From NCBI RefSeq assembly GCF_040958095.1, contig NC_091214.1, positions 10,263,371-10,327,370 on the forward strand: a DNA stretch of 64,000 nucleotides, read 5' to 3'. This DNA comes from Procambarus clarkii (Eukaryota > Arthropoda > Malacostraca > Decapoda > Cambaridae). The notes under the pieces are model-generated. The model did no database searches and was not told the DNA's origin. It saw nothing but the letters and a program-made list of their open reading frames with translations. Made by a program: the position numbers and the translations under genes. The number at the start of each line of letters is the position of its first letter. The first letter of the stretch is position 1. Shown piece after piece: positions 54,701 to 64,000 of this stretch.

Positions 54701-56734
54701 TTGTAAAAGCACAAGCCGCCGACTAGTGGCAAAGAGCACTACGCTGGCCAGGCAAAGAAGGCACAAAACTGCATCAAAAGGCCCACCTCGACAGCAAAAC
54801 CACAAAGTCCCAGCACAACCACAACATGTGCCAAGACCCAAAAAGCTCAGTCTGCAAGCCAGGAAGACCCCGGAACCCCAAAAGGCAGAACCGGGTCACA
54901 CGAGGAAACAAAGTCCCCTGAACCCACAAAAGGGGGCCCAAGAGGAAGAAACCTCCAGAACGAAACCAAGGAACCCAAAGGAACCCAGAATCGAACCAGG
55001 GGGAGCCCAAACCACCACATTTGCCGGCGGAGAACACCACTAAAAGGCAAAGCACAGACCCCAGCAGAACGCCCTGGGAAAACGGTCCCAACAGACCGAA
55101 AACCGAGGGGCAAGGTGTGGGAGCAAGCATACCAGCCAGGGGCACTGAGCCTAAACCCAGAGGCTCAGACCCAAAATCAACACCCAAACGTTCCCAGAGG
55201 AACAGGCAACGGCAAGAAAACACCAGAAAAACAAAGAAACGACAACAGGAGAACAAAAACCCTGCAAATTTTTTGAAAACTCACCAGAGACGCTCGCTCG
55301 CACACCCGGACGCATGTAAACAAACCGCAACGCCGCCCTGGTGGCCATGCCGTGAAACCGGCAGACGAAAATGGCCGCCAGCAGGGGCTGTGACTGACGC
55401 TTAATACACAAAAACACGCCAGCAAATGTGGGAAGCTAGCAGACTGGAAGGGCGAAAAACGACGCCCAACAGCAGAAAAACCCCTGAAGGGGCAAAACCG
55501 CCCCAGAACTGCTAGCAGGCAACCCCCACAGCCCCGGGAACCAACAACAGAGGCCCCGGGGCAGAGCCGTCCTCCAAGCCCTCCGCCCTTAAAGAAAAGC
55601 AAGAGCCCATGGGAAAGGCAACAAGAAAGGGCCGCTGGTAAGACCCAGAAGCCTTGGCAGGAGGCACAGGCTCAAACCTCCGTCCCCAACCCGAACGGGG
55701 CATCCCCCGAAAACCGCCCGAGTCTCTGCCGCAACTGAACCCCGCCCCGACCCCGAAACCCGCAGACGGTCCGGAGCCGGGAACATGGAGAGAAAGGGGC
55801 GAGCAGCACCAAACCAAACGGGGCGGCCACGGGCATTCGAGTGGGAAACCAACCTAGCATGTTGCAGCAACCTAACCTAGCTTGCAACACGGATGCCGCC
55901 TGTACTCTGAACAGTAATAACATCAGGAGAGTACTGGAGAACAAGCAGAGAATCACTCGCAAGACTCCGGGTCAAGGTGTCAGTGACCCAACAGGCAGCA
56001 TGACGGAGGTAAAAATGGCGACTGTCACCCGGAGACAAGGGAACAGCAACCAACGATCCCGTTCAAGACGGGTTGGAACCCGGAAGACACATTCAATGGT
56101 CCCCCGAGCCCAGACAGGGGTTTCCAGGGCCCGTAGGGTAACAACTACGGGAAGCCCGGGCAAGGTGTTGCTAACCGGTTAAGAAACCCAAACATAACAA
56201 GAGGGTAGATGATAGCACTGAAAACCCCCGAGACGTGTACAAGCACGGGGGCCTAGCAGAGGGCCGCCAAACACTACCAGTGGAACTATAACCACCTTAG
56301 GCAGACCCCCACCAGGCAAGAAAATGAAAAACAAAAGAAAAACCCTGCAAAAGTACACCGTCTCCAGAGGCAACAGAAACCGGCCGCCGCTTAGGTGGCA
56401 GGCAGCGCAACACCTTGACGCCCTAACCAGCACAATACCAATCCCTACCCAGGGCCAAACAAGGGCCCCAAGGGCGAGGCAAATGCCGAGCAGCAAGAAC
56501 CTCTACGGGAATGGTTCCCGAACGCCCCAGGGAAGATAACCCTGTTACGCAAGGGCAGTACTCACAGGGCGCTTAGGGAAGTCAGCCACTAAGCACATGC
56601 AGCCCCGGCACTGATGAAGTACTCCTGGCCACCGCACACCACAACACACGGCAGTGAACGCCACACAAGGCAAACACCGCCTAGGAAACTGAGGCCAGAG
56701 AAGCGTCAATCCCGGTTGACATTAGCGAACGAAC

Positions 56735-57130
56735 TGAAGCTTGGCAGCCGGCGCGGTAGGTCCGGGGCTCCCCCCTCCCCCTCCCGGGGTGGGGAGGGCT
56801 GCGCGAACGATCGGCGCGGCAGTAAAGTGTGATGTTTGCTTGTTTGCTTGTTTCCTTGGGATTGTAGGGAGTTTTCTACCTCTCTGTTCGGTTTTTGTTG
56901 TAGTTTCTTACCATGTGGGGTTTGTTTTGTTACGCCTACCTTTCTGGGTGCCTAACCCCGGTCGATGGCAGATAAGGAAAACCCCCAACCATATGGGGTT
57001 TTCCAGGGCCATTGCTCCCTGAAACCTCTCTGAAGGGGCCAGGTTCTGGCGCTGGTCCCTGGTAGGTCTGAACTCCTTAGCTAATGTCCCGGTCTAACAT
57101 AACACACATTAGCCCGATAAGCTCCAGGGA
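56735..57130. repeat. ~400-bp module, right copy (inverted)
   Basis: Complement of 50985-51395; see there. Confidence 0.8.
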
Positions 57131-57150
57131 GCCGTAGGGGCTCCCCACAG

Positions 57151-59362
57151 AAAGGGACGAAGAACGACCCGTTTCTGAGTAAAAGTCATGGCACAAGTCT
57201 TAGAAGTAGAGAACTTGAAGCCATGATCGGTGGCCCAAGACGACACGGCATCAATTGCAAGTTGAAGCCGGTGCTGAAGGAGAGGCGAATCATCACCCTG
57301 ACAGCAAAGGGTAAGATCATCGACATAGAGAGCGGAGAAGATGCCTGAAGGAAGAGAGGAAAGAAGACCATCGAGGGCAACCAGAAAAATAGTAGTGCTC
57401 AGAACACTACCCTGGGGCACACCTTCGTATTGCTGAAAAGAGGCAGAGAGAGCGGTACCAAGTCACACCCGAAAGGAACGACGAGAGAGGAAGCTGCAGA
57501 GAAAGAGAGGGAGATGACCACGAAGGCCAAAAGAATGAAGTTGAGATAGAATATGATATCGCCAAGTGGTGTCGTAAGCCTTTTCCAGGTCAAAAAGGAC
57601 GGCAACAACGGAGGTCTTCGCAGCAAAAGCAGTACGAATATAGACCTCCAAGTTCACCAGGACATCTGTCGTGCTGCGGCACTTGCGGAAACCAAATTGA
57701 GAAGAGGAGAGGAGGTGATGGTGTTCCAGGAACCACATCAAATGAACGTTAACCATATGTTCAAAGAGTTTGCAGACACAACTTGTGAGAGCAACGGGGC
57801 GAAAGTCCTTAGGGAAAGTACCTAGAGACCCCAGTTTGCGAACAGGGAGGACAACGGCATCGAGCCAGTCCTCAGGGACTGGCGACGACTCCCAGATCCG
57901 ATTATACAGACTCAGTAAATACTGAGACGTGCACGGAGGGAGATGGCGAAGCATCTCATAATGAATACCATCGGAGCCCGCCGCCGTAGAACCGCAGAGG
58001 GCCAGGGCAGAACGAAGTTCAGAAAGAGAGAAGGGATCATTATAGGGAAGCTGAAGACGAGTGCAGAAATCTAAAGGACGAGACTCAAAGACAGGTTTAC
58101 GAAGAAGGAAAGATTGGGGAAGATGAAGACCAGAGCTAACAGAAGAAAAGTGGGAACCCAGTTCGGAAGCGACCTGCAACGGGTCCGCCACAAGAGTATC
58201 ATGGAGGTGAAGGACCGGTGAAACATTAGGAACGAACTTACCCACTATCTTGCGGATACGCTTCCAGATCTGTGGCAGAGGAGTTTCGTACGTAATTGTG
58301 GAGACATAAGATGCCCAACATTCACGCTTAGCCGTACGGATGGCCCTACGGGCCACGGCACTCGCTTTCCGAAAGAAAAGAAAAGAATCGGCCATCTGCC
58401 GACGGCGGTGCCTCTTCCAGGCTGCACGCTTACAGCGGACAGCCCGAGCACAGTCCGCATTCCACCAGAGAACGCACTTCAGCGGACCCCGAGAGGTAGA
58501 GCGAGGAATAGAGCGGAGGGCAGCGTCGAAGACAGTGTCATGAAAAAAGGAGGAGAGCACGAGGGAGAGGCAGAAGGGAGAGGTCAGAGAGAGCAGCACT
58601 GAGGGTAAATAGGTTCCAGTCCGCCTTAGCAAACTGCCACCTAGGGAAGGAGAGGGAAGGGCGAAAAGAGAAAAAGGAAACAAGGATGGGGAAATGGTCA
58701 CTGCCATGGAGGTCATCAAGAACCTGCCACGTGAAATCTAAGTAAAGAGAAGAAGAGCAAAGAGAAAGATCAAGACAGGAAAGGGTGCGGGTGCGAGTCC
58801 GAGAGTCCAAGTGAGTGGGCTCACCAGAATTCAGAAGAGACAGGGAAGAAGAGAGGATAAACGGCTCAAGAATGCGACCTCAGGTATTCGTCAGAACATC
58901 ACCCCAAAGAGAATGACGACAATTGAAATCACCCAGCAGGAGCACAGGCTCCGGCAAGGAGTCCAGAACGTGTTTCAAATCAGGAAGAGAAAGTGGGACA
59001 CTCGGGGGAAGATAAATGGAACAAACTGTGTACCATTTCCCCACAAAGATACGAGCAGCAGAACAATGTTGAGGCGAAGGAAAAAGTAAGGGGACAAAGG
59101 GAACATCAGCGCGAATCAAGAGAGCAGAAGAATTAGGAGCCCCAGCAACGGCTAGGAAGGGGGGGGAGAGAAAGGAATAGCCACGAAAACGACCAGGATG
59201 AGCACCAAGCATCGGCTCCTGGATACAAACACAAAGGGGCGAAAACCGCGAAATTAGAAGTTGGAGTTCGAGGAAATTGGCGTAATAACCTCGAACGTTC
59301 CATTGAAGAATAGACATTGACGAGAAGAGAAAGGACAACAACAGAGAACAAGGAAGAAACAA
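57151..59362 (-). pseudogene. I-element copy 3 ORF2, endonuclease to reverse transcriptase, broken
   Basis: Endonuclease: LQWNVRGYYAN, CIQEP, GDFNCRHSLWG (58880-59362). TGA follows at 58880 where copy 1 has CGG; then SCLDLSLCSS and GSDHFPILV. Extra T bases near 58545 shift the frame. Reverse transcriptase: GSDGIHYEMLRHLP, DLEKAYDTTW. A TGA near 57463-57466 replaces an Arg codon, then GVPQGSVLST and YVDDLTL (57109-57420). Its lesions differ from those of copies 1 and 2. Confidence 0.88.
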
Positions 59363-59456
59363 AGGCGAAAGAGCAACACATCACGTTAAAGAATATCAGG
59401 GTCGGGATCAGGGTCAGCAAAGTCAGGGGTAGGGGGCATGGGTAGGTGAGTGTCAA
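57151..59456 (-). mobile_element. I-element copy 3, 5' part
   Basis: Minus-strand continuation of 49328-50937: the last about 25 codons of ORF1 (DPDPDIL then stop near 59393) and ORF2 from the endonuclease to the reverse transcriptase. It is 5'-truncated at about 59456. Native sequence across the gap, known from copies 1 and 2, resumes after about 3 bp. Confidence 0.92.
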
Positions 59457-59644
59457 ACTTCAGTCCAGAGTTTGCACCCACCTTTCCACAAAAGGTAACT
59501 CCCATAATGAGATAAAGAAGGATGAGGAACAGTGTGCCAACTAGTATATGTTATAACAAAAATTTTTACCACATAAAACCTGAACCCATGCCTGATAACG
59601 AGAACTCCACGTTATCAATCACAAGCTCCAGCTGCCAATGAAGA

Positions 59645-60240
59645 GTAATTACCAAAAGAAGGCACCAAGCCAGGGAGACTGTAGCATCATTAGTGTCACT
59701 AGATATTGAAAAGGTGCTAATTATCACTTCACTACGAGAACAAAAACACACATGGCGAGCTATATCAAAGGTATCAGATTCACAAAGAATTTTATTGAGG
59801 GATAAATGACCTCGAGGGACATCAGGAAAGCAAGATCGTTCTGAAAATTGGGACAGTCCACAAAGAGCTGCACAATGCAGTTTAAACAATAAGGAGCAGG
59901 GTGGCATTCCATTAAATGTCCATGAATTAAGCATGAATGACTAATACGTAACCTAACCAGAACCATTTCCCACCGTCTATTATGGTAGTAAGAGGATGGC
60001 TAAGGGGACAAGTTACCTTTAATAATTGTGTGAAGTTTGTTACCAGTAACCTCAGACCGATGACCCTGCCAGCGGTCTTGCATAAAGGTTGAAATCACTA
60101 TGTCAGGAACAAATGGCGAGGTTGTCAACAAAGCAACTTTAGGTATGTGGGATAAGGAGAGACCATTAAGGGTAATGAGGAATGGTAGTTCTAACAAATC
60201 TATGATGAGTGAAGTGAAATGTCTTATTCAAAAAGTTGGC
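59645..60240 (-). mobile_element. older I-element 3' fragment (copy 4)
   Basis: Diverged relative of the I-group 3' end: HGHLMECHPAPYCLNCIVQL against HGHLMERRPAPYCPSCIVPL in copies 1-3, then 3' UTR text AAAAGAAGGCACCAAGCC (minus) ending at GTAATTAC near 59645. Many changes and indels show that it is much older than copies 1-3, so the family has been active over a long period. Confidence 0.75.
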
Positions 60241-60470
60241 TCCCAACTACAGTACTAGATCACATGAGTTTGGCATACCGGGGACCAGCACTGGAACCCC
60301 TCACAGGCACAGAGTGCAGGTGACACTGCCACCTCACTGGTAACACATCCAGAAGGTTAGTGAACCACTGAAGACCATTGCTGGGTTCAAAGGGATTAAA
60401 GCCTCAATAATGCCAAACACCCCAACAAATGATCAAATCTCTGAAAACAAGCACAAGTTCATTAGCACTA
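60241..60470. other. non-coding, diverged module relative
   Basis: No gene. GGGGACCAGCACTGGAACCC at 60279-60298 resembles the ~400-bp module of the 6.2-kb insertion. Confidence 0.4.
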
Positions 60471-60474
60471 CCCA

Positions 60475-60745
60475 TCCACCAGTAGTGAAAAGCTTCAGAG
60501 ATATGCCACCAGGCTAGTCCCCAAGCTGAGGGGTATGAATTATGAGGAGAGATTACTGGAACTCGACCTCACGACACTGGAAGACGCAAGAATTAAGGAG
60601 GCCATGATCACCACCTATAAAATTCTCAGAGGAATTCAAGGTAGATAAAGTTAAACTGTTTAACACGCGAGGGACGTGAACAAGGGGACACAGGTGGAAG
60701 CTTTGTACCCAAATGAGCCACAGTGACATTAGAAAGAACTTTTTC
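60475..60745 (+). mobile_element. CR1-like reverse transcriptase C-terminal scrap
   Basis: SSEKLQRYATRLVPKLRG, then NYEERLLELDLTTLEDARI and AMITTYKILRGIQG, then stops. Typical CR1-type end; dead. Confidence 0.7.
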
Positions 60746-60762
60746 GGAGTCACTGAAAACTG

Positions 60763-63137
60763 TGTGCAAGGTTGGGACAGTGTGCAAGGGTGAGACTGTG
60801 TGGAAGGGTGAGACTGTGTGGAAGGGTGAGACTGTGTGGAAGGGTGGGACAGTGTGGAAGGTGGGACAGTGTGGAAGGTGGGACAGTGTGGAAGGGTGGG
60901 ACAGTGTGGAAGGGTGAGACTGTGTGGAAGGGTGAGACTGTGTGGAAGGGTGAGACTGTGTGGAAGGGTGGAACTGTGTGGAAGGGTGAGACTGTGTGGA
61001 AGGGTGGGACAGTGTGGAAGGGTGGGACAGTGTGGAAGGGTGGGACAGTGTGGAAGGGTGGGACAGTGTGGAAGGGTAAGACTGTGTGGAAGGGTGAGAC
61101 TGTGTGGAAGAGTGAGACAGTGTGGAAGGGTGAGACTGTGTGGAAGGGTGAGACTGTGTGGAAGGGTGGGACAGTGTGGAAGGGTGGGACAGTGTGGAAG
61201 GGTGAGACTGTGTGGAAGGGTGAGACTGTGTGGAAGGGTGAGACTGTGTGGAAGGGTGAGACTGTGTGGAAGAGTGAGACTGTGTGGAAGAGTGAGACTG
61301 TGTGGAAGGGTGAGACAGTGTGGAAGGGTGAGACTGTGTGGAAGAGTGAGACTGTGTGGAAGGGTGGGACAGTGTGGAAGGTTGGGACAGTGTGGAAGGG
61401 TGAGACTGTGTGGAAGGGTGAGACTGTGTGGAAGGGTGAGACTGTGTGGAAGGGTAGGTCAGTGTGGAAGGGTGAGACTGTGTGGAAGGGTGAGACTGTG
61501 TGGAAGGGTGAGACTGTGTGGAAGGGTGGGTCAGTGTGGAAGGGTGAGACTGTGTGGAAGGGTGAGACTGTGTGGAAGGGTGGGACAGTGTGGAAGGGTG
61601 AGACTGTGTGGAAGGGTGAGACTGTGTGGAAGGGTGAGACTGTGTGGAAGGTTGGGACAGTGTGGAAGGGTGAGACTGTGTGGAAGAGTGAGACTGTGTG
61701 GAAGGGTGAGACAGTGTGGAAGGGTGGGACAGTGTGGAAGGGTGGGAGTGTGTGGAAGGGTGAGACTGTGTGGAAGGGTGAGACTGTGTGCAAGGTTGGG
61801 ACAGTGTGGAAGGGTGAGACTGTGTGGAAAGGTGGGACAGTGTGGAAGATTGGGACAGTGTGGAAGGGTGAGAATGTGTGGAAGAGTGAGACTGTGTGGA
61901 AGGGTGAGACTGTGTGGAAGAGTGAGACTGTGTGGAAGGGTGAGACAGTGTGGAAGGGTGGGACAGTGTGGAAGGGTGGGAGTGTGTGGAAGGGTGAGAC
62001 TGTGTGGAAGGGTGAGACTGTGTGCAAGGTTGGGACAGTGTGGAAGGGTGAGACTGTGTGGAAAGGTGGGACAGTGTGGAAGATTGGGACAGTGTGGAAG
62101 GGTGAGACTGTGTGGAAGGTTGGGACAGTGTGGAAGATTGGGACAGTGTGGAAGGGTGAGACTGTGTGGAAAGTTGGGACAGTGTGGAAGGGTGAGACTG
62201 TGTGCAAGGTTGGGACAGTGTGGAAGGGTGAGACTGTGTGGAAAGGTGGGACAGTGTGGAAGATTGGGACAGTGTGGAAGGGTGAGACTGTGTGGAAGGG
62301 TGAGACTGTGTGGAAGGTTGGGACAGAGTGGAAGGTTGGGGCAGTGTGGAAGGGTGAGACTGTGTGGAAGGGTGGGACAGTGTGGAAGGGTGAGACTGTG
62401 TGGAAGGGTGGGACAGTGTGGAAGGGTGAGACTGTGTGGAAGGGTGGGATAGTGTGGAAGGGTGAGACTGTGTGGAAGGGTGGGATAGTGTGGAAGGTTG
62501 GGACAGTGTGGAAGGGTGGGACAGTGTGGAAGGGTGGGACAGTGTGGAAGGGTGGGACAGTGTGGAAGGTTGGGACAGAGTGGAAGGTTGGGACAGTGTG
62601 GAAGGGTGGGACAGTGTGGAAGGGTGGGACAGTGTGGAAGGGTGGGACAGTGTGGAAGGGTGGGACAGTGTGGAAGGTTGGGACAGTGTGGATGGTTGGG
62701 ACAGTGTGGAAAGGTGCGACAGTGTGGAAGGTTGGGACAGAGTGGAAGGTTGGGACAGTGTGGAAGGTTGGGACAGTGTGGAAGGGTGGGACAGTGTGGA
62801 AGGTTGGGACAGTGTGGAAGGGTGGGACAGTGTGGAAGGGTGGGACAGTGTGGAAGGGTGGGACAGTGTGGAAGGGTGGGACAGTGTGGAAGGGTGGGAC
62901 AGTGTGGAAGGTTGGGACAGAGTGGAAGGTTGGGACAGTGTGGAAGGTTGGGACAGTGTGGAAGGGTGGGACAGTGTGGAAGGGTGGGACAGTGTGGAAG
63001 GTTGGGACAGTGTGGAAGGGTGGGACAGTGTGGAAGGGTGGGACAGTGTGGAAGGGTGGGACAGTGTGGAAGGGTGGGACAGTGTGGAAGGGTGGGACAG
63101 TGTGGAAGGGTGAGACTGTGTGGAAGGGTGAGACTGT
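60763..63137 (+). repeat. 18-bp tandem array, about 130 units
   Basis: 2.37 kb of an 18-bp unit in two main forms, GGTGAGACTGTGTGGAAG and GGTGGGACAGTGTGGAAG, plus rarer forms (GTTGGGACAG, AGTGAGACTG, GCAAGGTTGG, GGAAGATTGG). Because 18 is divisible by three, all three plus frames and one minus frame stay open for hundreds of codons (one plus frame about 791 codons of KGETVW/KGGTVW, a minus frame of FHTVSP repeats). There is a higher-order duplication of 13 units (234 bp): the variant string near 61688-61870 recurs near 61922-62104. Probably a minisatellite, not a gene. Confidence 0.9.
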
Positions 63138-63640
63138 AATTACCTAAGTGTAGTTACAGGATGAGAGCGACGCTCGTGGTGTCCCGTCTTCCCAGCACTC
63201 TTTATCATATAATGCTTTGAAATTACTGACAGTTTTGGCCTCCACCACTACCTCACCTAACTTGTTCCAACCGTCTACCACTCTGTTTATAAAAGTGAAT
63301 TTTCTTATATTTCTCCGGCAGCTTTGTTTCATTAGTTTAAATCTATAACCTCTTGTTCTTGAAGTTCCAGGTCTCAGGAATTTTTCTCTATCAATTTTAT
63401 CAATTCCTGTTACTATTTTGTACGTAGTGATCATATCGCCTCTTTTTCTTCTATCTTCTAGTTTTTGCATATTTAATGCCTCTAAACTCTCCTCGTAGCT
63501 CTTGTCCTTCAGTTTTGGGAGTCACTTAGTGGCATGTCTTTGCACCTTTTCCAGTTTGTTGATGTGCTTCTTAAGATATGGGCACCATACACAGTTTCAT
63601 ATGTAGATATGATAGAGCCCAATTGGCCCAGGAATCTGTA
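63138..63640 (-). mobile_element. CR1-like retrotransposon 3' part
   Basis: Minus strand. MQKLEDRRKRGDMITTYKIV, RTRGYRFKLMKQSCRRN and RVVDGWNKLGEVVVEAKTVS are the standard C-terminal block of CR1-type ORF2, open for 108 codons (63144-63470) to the stop, with upstream frame remnants to about 63640. The array of 18-bp units begins exactly at its 3' end. Confidence 0.75.
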
Positions 63641-64000
63641 CAACAGTTGATGAGTTGTGGGGAGGGGGGGTTGCCAGAGCTCCTAGTGCCTATTGGTCTA
63701 CTGGATCAGATGTGCAAATGATCCCCCACCCCCCCAACTGATGACCTAGAATGGAGAGTGGGAATCAATATCCCTGAAAGAGGCATTTCAATACATTTAA
63801 TGTTGGGTTTCTGGGGAAGAGCCCTTATGGCTCCCTGAAGGTAACTACCCACTAACAACAAAGAATAGGGACTCACCAAAGGGTGAGGAGAAACCACACA
63901 CTCAGAATGAAGATGAGGCACCAGGATGAGAGACATCCCAAAGTGATGCTGGCATCATGAGGTTCAGGAACATTAACTTAATGTGGGGCCGCAAGAGATT
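63641..64000. other. non-coding window end with a diverged S block
   Basis: 63780-63840 is a relative of the S block of the 6.2-kb insertion (see 51440-51537). Otherwise nothing recognised. Confidence 0.5.

Larger units (their letters stand above)
51600..56734. other. T-poor body of the 6.2-kb insertion, no recognised gene
   Basis: Base use is strongly skewed: plus strand rich in A and C, poor in T. Because stops need T on the plus strand and A on the minus strand, open frames of 100-265 codons arise on both strands; their predicted proteins are low in complexity and hit no family I know. I therefore call no gene. If it encodes something, the minus-strand frame 52834-53631 (265 codons) is the longest candidate. 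Confidence 0.5.
50938..57150. mobile_element. 6.2-kb T-poor insertion with inverted modules, of unknown class
   Basis: Splits I-element copy 3. A module of about 400 bp occurs at 50985-51395 and inverted at 56735-57130. A stem-like block S is complete at about 51449-51537 and half-present at each end: the left end begins AAAACCAGCGTTG, the right end finishes CTCCCCACAG, and end-to-start joining restores the S sequence found intact inside. CTGTGGGGAGCCCCTACGGC at 51506 has its complement at the right end. No transposase, integrase or RT of its own is recognisable. Long open frames on both strands result from the scarcity of T on the plus strand. Two CR1-like scraps lie inside (53.65-53.76 and 54.25-54.70 kb). 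Confidence 0.7.

Noticed and set aside
51361..55602. Genes in the T-poor insertion (frames of 100-265 codons on both strands)
   Set aside because: Base skew explains the absence of stops; the predicted proteins are low complexity and overlap in opposite frames. No domain recognised.
59566..59650. Additional host exon (LELVIDNVEFSLSGMGSGFMW followed by GTAAAA)
   Set aside because: An acceptor-like GCAG and a weak donor are present, but the peptide is only about 21 residues, I recognise no homology, and it abuts a retrotransposon tail.
60763..63137. Real gene encoding a 791-residue repeat protein
   Set aside because: All plus frames and one minus frame are open for the trivial reason that the unit is 18 bp and stop-free; no start context, splice sites or unique flanking coding sequence.

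Overview
This window looks like repeat-rich nuclear DNA of an arthropod, most likely a decapod crustacean. Reasons: several nested non-LTR retrotransposon families, a Penelope-like element, a Tigger/pogo remnant, a GGTTA-type (arthropod telomere-like) tract, tRNA-related SINE sequence, long satellite and minisatellite blocks, and only one host gene fragment with spliceosomal exons. The species assignment is inference from repeat style; there is nothing bacterial or organellar.

Layout. 1-4.8 kb: three overlapping minus-strand CR1/L2-like retrotransposon copies. One is split by a SINE with a perfect 12-bp target duplication, another by a 375-bp element with 73-bp perfect terminal inverted repeats (TIRs). 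4.8-11.1 kb and 12.4-18.7 kb: two near full-length plus-strand I-group retrotransposons (gag-like ORF1 with three CCHC knuckles; ORF2 with endonuclease, reverse transcriptase and RNase H), each with its own frameshifts and stops. 11.1-31.2 kb: a large inverted repeat whose two arms are about 2.9 kb each once insertions are removed; the right arm holds the empty site of the second I element. The 8-kb centre contains an LTR-like promoter region, a TIR element carrying an Ulp1-like protease plus PHD finger (itself split by a CR1-like insertion), a second I-like reverse transcriptase and a long TACA microsatellite. 31-33.4 kb: a 30-bp minisatellite and roughly 160-190-bp satellite units. 33.4-37.6 kb: two Penelope-like copies joined head to head and inserted as one unit with a 13-bp target duplication. 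39.0-42.9 kb: a decayed near full-length RTE/BovB-like element. 43.1-49.0 kb: two minus-strand exons of a TRMT44-like tRNA methyltransferase gene separated by a 5.4-kb intron that contains satellite, CR1 and Tigger DNA. 49.1-59.5 kb: a third I-element copy on the minus strand, split by a 6.2-kb T-poor insertion. 59.6-64 kb: an older I fragment, CR1-like fragments and a 2.4-kb array of 18-bp repeats.

The only sequence I judge to be working host coding DNA is the pair of TRMT44-like exons. Everything else with coding capacity is of transposon origin, and almost all of it is broken. The Penelope-like 693-codon frame is the most intact. The value of the window lies in the nesting order, in three occupied/empty site comparisons, and in the inverted-repeat architecture.
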